This document shows, in pieces, positions 20,026 through 29,840 of a stretch of 62,187 nt of DNA. Origin of the DNA: Plantactinospora mayteni (GTDB lineage Bacteria > Actinomycetota > Actinomycetes > Mycobacteriales > Micromonosporaceae). The notes below the pieces were generated by a model that saw nothing but the letters and a program-made list of their open reading frames with translations, searched no databases and had not been told where the DNA came from. Where the stretch lies: NCBI RefSeq assembly GCF_016862935.1, contig NZ_BONX01000022.1, forward strand, positions 1 through 62,187, in the 5' to 3' direction. The translations under genes were made by a program, and so were the position numbers. Every line of letters begins with the position of its first letter. Position 1 is the stretch's first letter.

Positions 20026-20150
20026 AACTATGTGATCTCACCTATACGGTTTTGAACATCGACACCGGGACCGTGGGACACACGGGACCGGCGCTGAGCC
20101 ACGACGCACCACGAGCCGCCAAGGCACCCCACCGCCACCAGGAGGACGAC

Positions 20151-20936
20151 GTGTCGACCGACGACCGGACGAGCCGGCAGAAGCCCCAGAAGAGCGGCGC
20201 ACCCGGCAGCCGGGCCAGCCGACGCACGGCCGGACCGCGGAGCCGGGAGGGTGCCCCCGCGCTGCGCGCGGTCACTCCGGTGGTGAGCGCCTTCCCCGAC
20301 CTGGTCTCCGCGGACCTCACCGCCCGGCAGCGCCGCATCCTGGAGTTCATCCGGGACTGGGTGGAGCGCTACGGTTACCCGCCCAGCGTCCGGGAGATCG
20401 GCGAGGCGGTCGGCCTGGTCTCCCCGTCGAGCGTCGCCTACCAGCTCAAGGAACTGGAGCGGAAGGGCTTCCTCCGGCGCGACCCGAACCGCCCGCGCGC
20501 CGTCGACGTGCGTCCGCCGAGCGAGCTGATCGACGACGAGACCGCCCGGGCCCAGCGCCCCACCCCGGCCTACGTGCCCCTGCTCGGTCAGATCGCCGCC
20601 GGTGGCCCGATCCTCGCCGAGCAGGCCGTCGAGGACATCTTCCCGCTGCCCCGCGAACTGGTCGGCGAGGGCGAGGTCTTCATGCTCCAGGTCAAGGGCG
20701 ACTCGATGCTCGACGCCGCGATCTGCGACGGCGACTGGGTGGTCGTCCGCCAGCAGCCGACCGCGAACTCGGGAGAGATCGTCGCGGCGATGCTGGACGG
20801 CGAGGCGACGGTCAAGACCTACCGCCGCCGGGACGGGCACGTCTGGCTGATGCCGGCCAACTCCGCCTTCGACCCGATCGCCGGGGACAGCGCCACCATC
20901 ATGGGCCGGGTGGTGGCCGTACTCCGCCGGATCTGA
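20151..20936 (+). CDS. lexA: SOS repressor LexA
   Basis: A 261-aa LexA. It has a 50-residue basic N-terminal extension, a winged helix ([20 protein letters not shown] to [15 protein letters not shown]) and a C-terminal S24 protease domain. The cleavage site is Ala150-Gly151 in QIAAGGP, with Ser185 (GDSML) and Lys222 (ATVKTY) as catalytic dyad. GTG 20151 follows GGAGG (20141-20145) at 5 nt; the open frame upstream is non-coding. Three LexA-box-like sites in the divergent gap imply autoregulation and control of lysM. Confidence 0.97.
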   Translation: MSTDDRTSRQKPQKSGAPGSRASRRTAGPRSREGAPALRAVTPVVSAFPDLVSADLTARQRRILEFIRDWVERYGYPPSVREIGEAVGLVSPSSVAYQLKELERKGFLRRDPNRPRAVDVRPPSELIDDETARAQRPTPAYVPLLGQIAAGGPILAEQAVEDIFPLPRELVGEGEVFMLQVKGDSMLDAAICDGDWVVVRQQPTANSGEIVAAMLDGEATVKTYRRRDGHVWLMPANSAFDPIAGDSATIMGRVVAVLRRI

Positions 20937-21206
20937 CGGCGACCTACCGGCCGTCGGTGCACCGCCCTACCGAACACGGCGGGCCGGTGCGCCGGCGTGG
21001 ATGATGGACGCAGTGGTGGTTACGCCGGCCCGGTCGACCTCGACCGGTGCGGGAGCGGACCGGCCGTTCGACCACCGTCGGGCCAGCTCCGTCCCGGGGA
21101 ACGGGTGCCGCGTCGAGTGGCTCGCATTCAGGTCGAGTGGCCCGTGCCCGGTCAGCAGCAGTCGACCGGGAGGCCCTCGGCGGAGCCGGAAACGCCGTCG
21201 CCGGGG

Positions 21207-23060
21207 TCAGCGGTAGTCGCGGTCGTCGGGATGCCCGCCGGAGCGCTGCCGGGGCTGGCCGTACTGGGCACCCCGAGGCCCACCGCCACGGGGCCCGGCA
21301 CCCTGGCCGGTCCGGGGCGGCCCGCCACGCTGGTCGGCCCACTGCTCGTCCGGTCCGGGACGAGCACCCCGACCGTTGCCATTGCCGTTGCCGCCGGACG
21401 GCTGGCCACCATAGACGCCACCGCCACCGGCCCGGGGCCGGCCGGCCGGAGCGCCACCGCCGGCGGGAGCCCCGCCGTACACGCCGCCGCCGGCTGGGCG
21501 ACCGCCGCCGCCCTGAGGTCCGCCGCCGCCCTGAGGTCCGCCGCCGCCCTGAGGTCCGCCGCCGCCCTGAGGGCGTCCGGCACCGCTCTGAGGGCGTCCG
21601 CCACCGCCACCGCCCTGGGGTCGTCCGCCACCGCCACCGCCCTGAGGGCGGCCACCGCCGTACACGCCACCGCCGCCGGCCGGCTTCGCGCCGTAGACAC
21701 CGCCCCCGTCGGCGGGCTTTCCGCCGTACACGCCGCCGCCGGCCGGCCTGCCCCGGCCCGCCGGCTCGTAGTCGTCGGCCGGACGGTCGGAGCGGTAGCC
21801 GTCGTCGTACCCGCCGGAGCGCGCCGGACCCCAGTTCGACCCGTCGTCGTCGTAGTCGGATCGCCGGCCGCCGGAGCGGTCCCGGTCGTCGCCCGGCGCC
21901 CCCGAGCGGCCGGCCCTCGGATCGAGGTCGTCACCGTCCGGCCCGATGGCCCCCAGGCCGTCCTCCTTGGGCCGACGGCGAGCCCGGACGATCCCGAAGA
22001 TGCCGAGCCCGACCAGCAGGGCGCCCAGCACCCCCACGGCCGCGATGAGGTAGGTGATGTCGTCCAGGGTCAGCGAATTGGTCCAGGACTTCGCGGACTT
22101 CGTCGCGTCGGTCCCGGAGTCGCCGGCCGCTGCCGCCGCCACCTCCTTGGCCGGGGTGTAGCTCAGCACCGTCACGTCCTGTTCCTCGTCGAGCGAGGAG
22201 ACGTCGGAGACGGTGAGGAAGCTCTTGCCGTCGGGGCTGTAGGTGATCGCCTTACCGAACGGGTCGGCCAGGGCCGTCATCCGAGGCTTCCCGGTGGTCA
22301 GGGTCTTGACCAGGTCGTCGTCCCGGACGTCCCACTCGAACGCGTCCGCGTACGTACGCAGCACCACCCGGCTGCCGTCCGGCGATCGGGCCGCGCCGGT
22401 GATCGTCACCCGGCCCGCCCCGGCGAACGGGTTGGCGGTGGTGGACTTCGGCAGGCTGATCTCGCCGGCCTTCTCCAGCGGCACGCCGTCCTGGTTGTTC
22501 TTCTCCAGCTCCGCGGTCGGGCGGTAGATCTCCGCCTTGCCGGTCGACTTGGTGATGATCAACGGCACGTTGTCGGAGCCGATCAGCAGCGCCTCGGCGT
22601 CGTGCCGCTTGTTGCCCGGAAAGGTCAACCGGTGCAGCACCGGCTTGGAGGCACCGGTGGCCGGCATGCTCCAGAGCACGACGCTGGTCCGCCGCTCGCT
22701 GTCGTTGTCACCGGTGTCGGCGATCCAGACGGTCTTGCCGTCGGGCGAGAGAGCGAGGTCCTCCGGATCGCGCGGGTTGCTCGCGTACTGGACGGCCTTC
22801 TTCAGCTTGCACTTGGTGTCCAGCAGGAAGACCCGCTCCCGGGAGTCGTCGTCGCTCCCGTCGTTGACCATCACGTAACCACTGGACGTCGCGATCATGC
22901 CGGAGAGTTCCGTCATCCGCTCGTCGGTGATGGTGCAGACCTTCTTGCCGGCAGCGGCGGAGGCCGCGACAGCTCCGACACCGAGACTGGCCCCGACCAG
23001 GCCCAGGGACAATCCAAGCACGCCGGAGGCAACCAGCACCATGGAGAGGACTCGCCGCAT
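21207..23060 (-). CDS. Exported beta-propeller protein with one TM segment and a Gly-rich repeat tail
   Basis: A 617-aa membrane protein. It has a signal peptide (MRRVLSMVLVASGVLGLSLG and on, residues 1-35), an extracytoplasmic propeller (SPDGKTVWIADTGDND, SPDGSRVVLRTYADAFEW, SPDGKSFLTVSDVSSL), one membrane helix at about 335-358 (YLIAAVGVLGALLVGLGIFG) and a stop-transfer RARRRPKED. The tail of about 250 residues is low in complexity: acidic/Arg first, then GGGVYGG and GGGGPQ repeats ending HPDDRDYR. The topology puts the propeller outside and the Gly-rich tail inside. The function is unknown. It follows hflX by 81 bp in the same direction. Confidence 0.82.
   Translation of the reverse strand: MRRVLSMVLVASGVLGLSLGLVGASLGVGAVAASAAAGKKVCTITDERMTELSGMIATSSGYVMVNDGSDDDSRERVFLLDTKCKLKKAVQYASNPRDPEDLALSPDGKTVWIADTGDNDSERRTSVVLWSMPATGASKPVLHRLTFPGNKRHDAEALLIGSDNVPLIITKSTGKAEIYRPTAELEKNNQDGVPLEKAGEISLPKSTTANPFAGAGRVTITGAARSPDGSRVVLRTYADAFEWDVRDDDLVKTLTTGKPRMTALADPFGKAITYSPDGKSFLTVSDVSSLDEEQDVTVLSYTPAKEVAAAAAGDSGTDATKSAKSWTNSLTLDDITYLIAAVGVLGALLVGLGIFGIVRARRRPKEDGLGAIGPDGDDLDPRAGRSGAPGDDRDRSGGRRSDYDDDGSNWGPARSGGYDDGYRSDRPADDYEPAGRGRPAGGGVYGGKPADGGGVYGAKPAGGGGVYGGGRPQGGGGGGRPQGGGGGGRPQSGAGRPQGGGGPQGGGGPQGGGGPQGGGGRPAGGGVYGGAPAGGGAPAGRPRAGGGGVYGGQPSGGNGNGNGRGARPGPDEQWADQRGGPPRTGQGAGPRGGGPRGAQYGQPRQRSGGHPDDRDYR
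21492..21660 (-). repeat. 18-bp tandem repeats encoding GGGGPQ in the propeller-protein tail
   Basis: Perfect and near-perfect copies of CGCCGCCGCCCTGAGGTC follow each other four times, then degenerate copies continue. They encode GGGGPQ and GGGGGGRPQ units. The unit length keeps frame, so copy number can vary between strains. Confidence 0.85.
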
Positions 23061-23141
23061 CCGCCCAGTGTCGCATGCTGACGCCGCCAACCGGGGAAGC
23101 GGCGTGATCAACGCTCCGTCACCGGTCGGCGGTGCGGTCGG

Positions 23142-24593
23142 TCATGCCACTACCTCCCGGTACGGCGCCAACTCGGCGGCGAGCGCCTCGTCCACCCGTA
23201 CGTGCAGTTTCGTCCCCTCCGGCAGGTGCGCCGTGCCGAGCACCTCGCCCCGGCGGTGTACCCGGGCGACCAGGTCCCCCCGGTCGTAGGGGAGTACCGC
23301 ACGGACCTCGACCGCCGGGCGGGGCAGCCGGGCCTCGATCGCCGCCCGGACGTCCTCGACCCCGCCCCCCGTACGCGCGGAGACGAAGACCGCCTCCGGC
23401 CACTCCCGCTTCAACCGGAGCAGGGTCTCCTCGTCAGCCGCGTCGGTCTTGTTCACCACCAGCAGCTCGGGGAGCTTGTCGGCACCGACCTCGGCCAACA
23501 CCTCGCGTACCGCCCGGACCTGCTCCTCGGGGTCGGCGTGCGCCCCGTCCACCACGTGCACCACGAGGTCGGCGTCGGCCACCTCCTCGAGCGTGGAACG
23601 GAACGCCTCGACGATCTGGTGCGGCAGGTGCCGGACGAACCCGACGGTGTCGGCCAGGGTGTAGACCCGCCCGTCGGCGGCGTACGCCCGGCGGGTCGTC
23701 GGGTCCAGCGTGGCGAAGAGGGCGTCCTCGACCAGTACCCCGGCATTGGTCAGCCGGTTGAGCAGGCTGGACTTGCCCGCGTTGGTGTAGCCGGCGATGG
23801 CCACCGCCGGAACGCCGTTGCGGGTCCGACGGGCCCGCTTGGTGATCCGGGCGGTCCGCATGTTCTTGATCTCCCGACGGAGCCGGGAGATCCGGATCCG
23901 GATCCGGCGCCGGTCGGTCTCCAGCTTGGTCTCACCGGGACCACGGAGCCCCACCCCGCCGCCGGCGCCGCCGCCACGGCCGCTACCACCGGCCTGCCGG
24001 GAGAGGCTCTCACCCCAACCGCGCAGCCGGGGCAGCAGGTATTCGAGCTGGGCCAGCTCGACCTGGGCCTTGCCTTCCCGGCTCTTGGCGTGCTGGGCGA
24101 AGATGTCGAGGATCAGCGCGGTCCGGTCGACCACCTTGACCTTGGTGCGCTGCTCCAGGTTGCGCAGTTGGGACGGGGAGAGCTCACCGTCACAGATCAC
24201 CGTGTCGGCGCCGGAGGCCAGGACCACCGAGCCGAGGTCGTCGACCTTGCCCCGCCCGACGTAGGTGGCCGGGTCGGGCCGGTTGCGCCGCTGGATCAGA
24301 CCCTCGAGCACCTGCGAACCGGCCGTCTCGGCGAGCGCGGCGAGTTCCGCGAGGGAGTTCTCCGCGTCGGTCACCGTGCCATCCGTCCAGACGCCGACCA
24401 GGACCACCCGCTCCAGCCGGAGCTGCCGGTATTCGACCTCGGTGACGTCGGCGAGTTCGGTGGAGAGGCCCGCGACCCGACGGAGTGCCTGGCGGTCCTC
24501 CAGCTCCAGTTCGCCGGTGGTGACGTCGCCATCGATGACGATGGCGTCAAGGTCCTCGTCCGCCAGCCGAACGAAGCTTTCCTGGTCTCGCAA
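23142..24593 (-). CDS. hflX: Ribosome-associated GTPase HflX
   Basis: A 483-aa HflX that splits or rescues stalled ribosomes. The N-terminal HflX domain carries VVLVGVWTDG and TYVGRGKVDDL. The Gly-rich linker (RQAGGSGRGGGAGGG) precedes the conserved GPGETKLETDRR, and the G domain has GYTNAGKSSL (G1), DTVGF (G3) and VNKTD (G4). The best start is the TTG at 24593: AGGAGG lies 6 nt upstream and the protein then begins LRDQESF; upstream in-frame GTGs lack a site. It sits in the miaB-miaA-dapF-hflX region common in actinobacteria. Confidence 0.95.
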   Translation of the reverse strand: MRDQESFVRLADEDLDAIVIDGDVTTGELELEDRQALRRVAGLSTELADVTEVEYRQLRLERVVLVGVWTDGTVTDAENSLAELAALAETAGSQVLEGLIQRRNRPDPATYVGRGKVDDLGSVVLASGADTVICDGELSPSQLRNLEQRTKVKVVDRTALILDIFAQHAKSREGKAQVELAQLEYLLPRLRGWGESLSRQAGGSGRGGGAGGGVGLRGPGETKLETDRRRIRIRISRLRREIKNMRTARITKRARRTRNGVPAVAIAGYTNAGKSSLLNRLTNAGVLVEDALFATLDPTTRRAYAADGRVYTLADTVGFVRHLPHQIVEAFRSTLEEVADADLVVHVVDGAHADPEEQVRAVREVLAEVGADKLPELLVVNKTDAADEETLLRLKREWPEAVFVSARTGGGVEDVRAAIEARLPRPAVEVRAVLPYDRGDLVARVHRRGEVLGTAHLPEGTKLHVRVDEALAAELAPYREVVA

Positions 24594-25263
24594 GCCGTTC
24601 CTCCTGATCTGGTCTTTCCGGTCTCTCCGCCGACCCCGCCGGACCTCCGGTGCGTCCGGCCGCCCGGGCGGTCGGGAAGTTCGACGCCCTGTTGCACCAT
24701 CTGCGCGCTCTGCGAGGTGTCGTCGCATTGGTTACGCTGTGCGCGCTGCTGGCAATCAATCGTGACACGCGCGCCCGCCGGACGCACCCGCTATATATCG
24801 GGACCAGCCGCGAGGCGGCACCGCCGCTGCCGCCCCCGGACGAGGCGAAGGTGCGGGCGATAGCGACAGACAGCCCGGGCAATGGCCACAGACAGCGCGG
24901 GGCAATGGCCACAGACAGCGTGGGCAATGGCGCCAGATAGCGCGGGGCAATGGCAACAGGCAGCAGGCAGCGCGGGGCGGCGGCGAGAGGTCGGCGTGGG
25001 CGGCGGCGACAGGCGGGATGGCCCGGCGTCCGTGGGGCAGACCCGGGTCGGCCGCGGCGGGCGGCATCGCCCGGAGCCCGCGGCAAAGGTGAGTCGGGGA
25101 CGTCAACCGGCCGGGCTGCCGTCGGCGGCGTTGTCGACCCGGCCTAGGGTGGTCGGGTCGCCGGATGGCGACGGAGGTCAGGACCGGCCGACGGCGGGTC
25201 AGGGCCGGCAGGCGAGAATGCTGACGGCGGCAGCGAGGCCGCGGGAAGACGACGGAGGACCAC
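24594..25263. other. 670-base gene-free region between hflX and the malic enzyme gene
   Basis: No open frame here shows family similarity, a ribosome site or steady codon bias. It should contain the divergent hflX and malic-enzyme promoters. An AT-rich TATATA at about 24793 is a possible -10 for hflX on the minus strand. A degenerate tandem repeat fills 24857-24976. Confidence 0.5.
24857..24976. repeat. Degenerate 22-23-bp intergenic tandem repeat
   Basis: About five copies of CAATGGCCACAGACAGCGCG with small changes (for example ATAGCGACAGACAGCCCGGG, AATGGCGCCAGATAGCGCGG). The array lies about 290 bp before the malic-enzyme start. The units are not in any real gene and do not make an evident hairpin. 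Confidence 0.8.
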
Positions 25264-26745
25264 GTGGCGATCACCCGACTGCCGAGTGCCGGATTCTCGA
25301 TCACCATCCGGATCAGCGTAACGGCGGACGCCTCGGCCATCGGCCGGCTGACCACCTGTGTCGGTGAGGCCGGCGCCATCGTCACCGCGCTCGACGTGGT
25401 CGACTCCGACCCCACCACGGTGGTCGTCGACCTCACCTGCGACACCGCCGACGCGACCCACGCCGACCAGGTGGTGAAGGCGCTGACCGCGCTGGACGGG
25501 GTGGACGTCCGCAAGGTCTCCGACCGGACGTTCCTGCTGCACCTCGGCGGCAAGATCGAGGTCTCCCCGAAGGTCGCGCTGCGCAACCGGGACGAGCTCT
25601 CCCGGGCGTACACCCCGGGGGTGGCCCGGGTCTGCCTGGCCATCGCGGAGAATCCCGCCGACGCGCGACGGCTGACCATCAAGCGGAACACCGTCGCTGT
25701 GGTGACGGACGGCTCGGCCGTACTCGGACTGGGCAACATCGGTCCGGCGGCGGCGCTGCCGGTGATGGAGGGCAAGGCCGCGCTCTTCAAGCGGTTCGGC
25801 GGGGTGGACGCCTGGCCGGTGGTACTGGACACCCAGGACCCGGACGAGATCGTCTCGATCGTCCGGGCGATCGCACCGCAGTACGGCGGGATCAACCTGG
25901 AGGACATCGCCGCGCCCCGGTGCTTCGAGATCGAGAACCGGCTGCGCGAACTGCTCGACATCCCGGTCTTCCACGACGACCAGCACGGCACCGCGATCGT
26001 GGTGCTCGCCGCGCTGACCAACGCGCTACGGGTGGTCGGCAAGAAGCTCGCCGACGTCCGGGTGGTCGTCTCCGGTGCCGGTGCCGCCGGTACGGCGATC
26101 ATGAAGCTGCTGCTCCGGCAGGGCGTCGGCGACATCATCGCGTACGACCGGCAGGGCCCCCTGCACCGCGGCCTGGAGGGGCTGAACTCGGCCTGGCAGT
26201 GGCTCGCCGAGAACACCAACCGGGACGCCTTCTCCGGTGACCTCAAGGCGGCCCTGCGCGGCGCGGACGTCTTCATCGGGGTGAGCGCCCCCAACCTGCT
26301 CACCGGCGACGACGTCGCCGCGATGGCCCCCGACGCGATCGTCTTCGCGCTGGCCAACCCCGACCCGGAGGTGGACCCTCGGGAGGCGCGCAAGCACGCG
26401 GCCGTGGTCGCCACCGGCCGGTCCGACCAGCCCAACCAGATCAACAACGTGCTCGCCTTCCCGGGTGTCTTCCGGGGCATGCTGGACGCGCACGCCGAGG
26501 AGTTCACCGAGGAGATGGCGATCGCCGCCGCCCGGGCCATCGCCGACGTGGTGGGTGCGGAAAAGATCAACCCGACGGTCATCGTGCCGAGCGTCTTCGA
26601 CTCCCGGGTGGCACCGGCGGTGGCCGCCGCGGTCCGGGCCGCCGCGCAGCACCCCGCTCCCCCGCCGGCCGCGGACCCCGGGCCGGCCGACCTGCCCGAG
26701 ATCGCCGCCGAGGCCGCCGCCCCGGCCAGCCCACTGTCGAGCTGA
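25264..26745 (+). CDS. NAD(P)-dependent malic enzyme with N-terminal ACT domain
   Basis: The 493-aa product converts malate to pyruvate and CO2. Residues 1-75 form an ACT regulatory domain (ITIRISVTADASAIGRLTTC and on). The catalytic part has SRAYTPGVARVC, the lysine-containing TIKRNTVAVVTDGSAVLGLG, the metal-site VFHDDQHGTAIV and a Rossmann VVSGAGAAGTAIMKLL. The C-terminus is a Pro/Ala tail. GTG 25264 follows GGAGG (25254-25258) at 5 nt. The ACT domain suggests amino-acid or other small-molecule control. It is monocistronic and converges on dapF. Confidence 0.93.
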   Translation: MAITRLPSAGFSITIRISVTADASAIGRLTTCVGEAGAIVTALDVVDSDPTTVVVDLTCDTADATHADQVVKALTALDGVDVRKVSDRTFLLHLGGKIEVSPKVALRNRDELSRAYTPGVARVCLAIAENPADARRLTIKRNTVAVVTDGSAVLGLGNIGPAAALPVMEGKAALFKRFGGVDAWPVVLDTQDPDEIVSIVRAIAPQYGGINLEDIAAPRCFEIENRLRELLDIPVFHDDQHGTAIVVLAALTNALRVVGKKLADVRVVVSGAGAAGTAIMKLLLRQGVGDIIAYDRQGPLHRGLEGLNSAWQWLAENTNRDAFSGDLKAALRGADVFIGVSAPNLLTGDDVAAMAPDAIVFALANPDPEVDPREARKHAAVVATGRSDQPNQINNVLAFPGVFRGMLDAHAEEFTEEMAIAAARAIADVVGAEKINPTVIVPSVFDSRVAPAVAAAVRAAAQHPAPPPAADPGPADLPEIAAEAAAPASPLSS

Positions 26746-26822
26746 CCACACACCACCAGCTACCCCCGACCAGCCCGTCCGCCGACCGGAACCGATGCCC
26801 CGTACCGGGACGGGGGAAGCGC

Positions 26823-27668
26823 TCAGTCGGTGAGGGCGGTCAGGTCGACCTCGCCGTCCGCGACGAGTAGCGCCGGGCCGGCGAGCCAGCAGCTCTCGTC
26901 GTCCACGGTCACCGTCAGCCGGCCGCCGGGCACGTCCACCGCCACCGCCCCACCGGTACGCCCGGCGTCGCGCAACGCCACCGCCGCCACCGCACAGGCG
27001 CCGGAGCCGCAGGAGAGGGTCTCCGCCGAGCCACGCTCGTAGACCCGCATCCGTACGTGCAGGTCGGCGCCGTCGACCGGCTCCCCGGGGGCGACGAACT
27101 CGACGTTCACCCCGGTCGGGAAGGCCGCCGGGTCGAAGCCGGGTGAGCGGGTCAGATCGAGCCCGGCCAGCGCGATACTGGCCGGCAGTACGCAGACCAG
27201 GTGCGGGTTGCCGCAGTCCACGACGGTACCGGCCAGGGTCAGCCCGCCGAGCGTGGCCACCGCACCTCCGGTGATCCGGGGCGGCCCGAGATCCACCGCG
27301 ATCTGCCCGTCCGTCACCTCGGCGCGGACCACTCCGGCCCGAGTGGCGATCGGCAGGCCGCCGTCGACCGGCTCGGCCAGCCCGCTGGAGATCAGGTATC
27401 TGGTGAAGACCCGTACCCCGTTACCGCACATCTCCGCGAAGGAGCCGTCGGAGTTCCAGTAGTCCATGAACCACTCGGCCGTGCCGGCGTACCCGACCGC
27501 GTCCGGGTGCTTGGCCGCCCGGACGACCCGCAGCACCCCGTCCGCGCCGATGCCGCGCCGACGGTCGCAGAGCGCCGCCACGATCGACGGGGTCAGGCCG
27601 AGCTGGCCGTCTGGGTCGGGCAGGAGCACGAAGTCGTTACCGGTGCCGTGGCCCTTGGTGAACCGCAC
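26823..27668 (-). CDS. dapF: Diaminopimelate epimerase
   Basis: A 281-aa enzyme interconverting LL- and meso-diaminopimelate for lysine and peptidoglycan. It opens RFTKGHGTGNDFVLLPD and carries the two catalytic cysteines in AEMCGNGVRVF and LSCGSGACAVA. The start is taken as GTG 27668; its GGAGG is unusually close, so the exact start is uncertain by a few codons. It is 59 bp downstream of miaA in the same direction, a common actinobacterial pair. Confidence 0.96.
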   Translation of the reverse strand: MRFTKGHGTGNDFVLLPDPDGQLGLTPSIVAALCDRRRGIGADGVLRVVRAAKHPDAVGYAGTAEWFMDYWNSDGSFAEMCGNGVRVFTRYLISSGLAEPVDGGLPIATRAGVVRAEVTDGQIAVDLGPPRITGGAVATLGGLTLAGTVVDCGNPHLVCVLPASIALAGLDLTRSPGFDPAAFPTGVNVEFVAPGEPVDGADLHVRMRVYERGSAETLSCGSGACAVAAVALRDAGRTGGAVAVDVPGGRLTVTVDDESCWLAGPALLVADGEVDLTALTD

Positions 27669-27727
27669 CCCTCCATCATCCCCGAGCGACCGCCGGCCCC
27701 GCCGGGCACCCTCGCCCCGGCCCGGGA

Positions 27728-28666
27728 TCACTCGCGCCGCCCGACCTCCGCCGACGGCTCGGCGACCAGCGCGAGGGTCGCCTCGACCAGGTCGTCCCGG
27801 GCCCCGTCCAGCCAGTGGACCCGGGGATCGCGACGGAACCAGGAGCGCTGCCGCCGGACGAACCGCCGGGTCGCCTGGATCGTGTCGGCCCGCGCCGCCG
27901 GCTCGGTGATCTCGCCGTCGAGCAGCCGGAGCACCTGCTGGTAGCCGAGCGCCCGGCTGGCGGTACGGCCATCCCGCAGGCCCCGCTCCGCCAGTGCCCC
28001 GGTCTCGGCGACCAGCCCGTCCGCCCACATCCTGTCCACCCGTACCGCGATCCGCTCGTCCAGCGCCGCCGTCTCCCGGTCCACCCCGAGCTGTACGGCG
28101 TCGTAGTACGGCGTCGGTCGGGGCAGCGAGGCGGTGAACGGCGCACCGGTCAGCTCGATCACCTCCAGCGCCCGTACGATCCGCCGCCCGTTGCTGGCCA
28201 GGATGCTCTCGGCCGCCGCCGGATCGGCGACCCGCAGCCGGGCGTGGAGCGGCGCCGGCCCGGACTCGGCGAGTTCCGCCTCCAGCCTGGCCCGGACCAG
28301 CGGATCCGTGCCGGGGAACTCGAACTCGTCGACCACCGCCCGGACGTAGAGCCCGGAGCCGCCGACCAGCAGCGGTACCCGTCCCCGGGCCAGGATGTCG
28401 TCGACCGCCGCCCGGGCCAGCGCCTGGTACGCCGCCACGCTCGCCGGTTCGGTCACCGCCCAGATGTCCAGCAGGTGGTGCGGTACCCCGGCCCGCTCGG
28501 CCGGGGTCAGTTTGGCGGTTCCGACGTCCATCCCGCGATAGAGCTGCATCGAGTCGGCGTTGACCACCTCGCCGCCGAGGGCCTCGGCCAGCGCGATGCT
28601 CAGCCCGGACTTGCCGGTGGCGGTCGGGCCGACGACCGCGACGACCCGACCACGCCCGCTCACCAC
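27728..28666 (-). CDS. miaA: tRNA dimethylallyltransferase MiaA
   Basis: A 312-aa prenyltransferase that adds dimethylallyl to A37 of UNN-decoding tRNAs; MiaB later acts on the same base. It has the P-loop [18 protein letters not shown], then [30 protein letters not shown] and the C-terminal [19 protein letters not shown]. It starts at GTG 28666 and overlaps the end of the upstream dioxygenase-like gene by 7 bp, so it is probably translationally coupled. Confidence 0.96.
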   Translation of the reverse strand: MVSGRGRVVAVVGPTATGKSGLSIALAEALGGEVVNADSMQLYRGMDVGTAKLTPAERAGVPHHLLDIWAVTEPASVAAYQALARAAVDDILARGRVPLLVGGSGLYVRAVVDEFEFPGTDPLVRARLEAELAESGPAPLHARLRVADPAAAESILASNGRRIVRALEVIELTGAPFTASLPRPTPYYDAVQLGVDRETAALDERIAVRVDRMWADGLVAETGALAERGLRDGRTASRALGYQQVLRLLDGEITEPAARADTIQATRRFVRRQRSWFRRDPRVHWLDGARDDLVEATLALVAEPSAEVGRRE

Positions 28667-29631
28667 GCCGCTCCGCCCGGCCCACCGGCCCCCGACAACC
28701 GCTCCGACTCACCCGACCCGGGCGGCCCGTCCGGCTCACGAGATCCGAGCCCCCCCTCCGGCCCATCCGGCTCACGAGATCCGAGCTGCCCGTCCGACCC
28801 ACCGGATCGGGACGGCCTCTCCGGCCCACCGGCCCCCGACGACCGCTCCGACTCACCGGATCCGAGCGGCCCGTCCGGCTCACCGGGTCCGGGTGGTGGC
28901 CCGTTCGGCGGGGACGGGGTCCAGGTGGCGACGAAGTAGCTGACTCCGTAGGGCGCGGCGTAGTAGGTGAGGTCGCCGTGCCAGGGTGCCCCGCCTCGGG
29001 CCGCCGCTCCGGCGAGCACCTGCCAGGGTGCCCGGCCGGCGACCAGCAGCCGGCTCGACAGTTCCGGCTCCAGCCCGAGCAGGGCCGGGCCGTCGGCGTC
29101 CCGGAGGGCCTCGGCGACCCGGTCGTCGTACGCCTCGGCGCGCGGATCGTCGTATCCGGGTGACCGCTCGCCCCGGCAGGCCGACCCGTCCCCCATCACC
29201 AGTAGCGCGACCCGCTCGGCCGGATCCTCGACCAGTTCGGCGCCGACCCGCCGGCACTCGTGCACCGGGGCGTCGGTGGCGACGCTCTGCCAGCGCTGCG
29301 ATCCGGCCAGACCGGCCCGGTCCAGCAGCCAGGCACCGATCAGCAGCCCGAGCGGCAGCTCCGCCCGGCCGGTCCGGGTACCGTCCGGCCCCAGCCGCAG
29401 CACCCGATCCAGCCCGTACGGCCGGAGGCTGCCGGAGTCGGCCGGCCCGTACGGGTCGGTCCGCTCCCCTGCCCCCACCACGAGTACGACGTCCGGCCCG
29501 GTCGCCAGCAGCCTGCCGACCGCGTCGGCGCAGGCACGACGAAGATCATCCAGCTCACCGGCCGCCGACGCGGCCAGTTCCGGAACGATCAACGGGGGAT
29601 GTGGGCAGACGGCGGCGGCGACCAGTGGCAC
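28660..29631 (-). CDS. Class III extradiol dioxygenase B-subunit-like protein with repetitive tail
   Basis: A 323-aa protein. Residues 1-235 have the LigB-like fold: [16 protein letters not shown] with the HPP metal-ligand motif, [27 protein letters not shown] and [20 protein letters not shown]. Homologues occur next to miaA/dapF across actinobacteria, without known substrate. Residues 236-323 are a Pro/Gly/Ser/Glu repeat tail ([17 protein letters not shown], then similar units), absent from most homologues. GTG start at 29631. It overlaps miaA and is probably in the same transcript. Confidence 0.83.
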   Translation of the reverse strand: MPLVAAAVCPHPPLIVPELAASAAGELDDLRRACADAVGRLLATGPDVVLVVGAGERTDPYGPADSGSLRPYGLDRVLRLGPDGTRTGRAELPLGLLIGAWLLDRAGLAGSQRWQSVATDAPVHECRRVGAELVEDPAERVALLVMGDGSACRGERSPGYDDPRAEAYDDRVAEALRDADGPALLGLEPELSSRLLVAGRAPWQVLAGAAARGGAPWHGDLTYYAAPYGVSYFVATWTPSPPNGPPPGPGEPDGPLGSGESERSSGAGGPERPSRSGGSDGQLGSREPDGPEGGLGSREPDGPPGSGESERLSGAGGPGGAAW

Positions 29632-29840
29632 GCCACCACCGTAGCGGGCAGCGAACCTTACACCCGAAGGCCAGACGATCCGGGTGCGGTCTAGGACACC
29701 GTATGGTCACGGTCGACGATAGGCGCTCGACGCGGACCGGGTTGGACCTGTGACAATGCCGGGAGAAACTTCGCTGCGCCGTGGCGGCGACCGCCGGGGA
29801 CCCCCATCCCCGGCAGCGCCGGGAGAACGAGGATGGGCTC

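Noticed and set aside
21492-21660. CRISPR or intergenic repeat in the propeller gene
   Set aside because: The repeats are in frame and encode the Gly-rich tail.
22240-23110. Plus-strand frames opposite the propeller protein
   Set aside because: Antisense shadows without starts or similarity.
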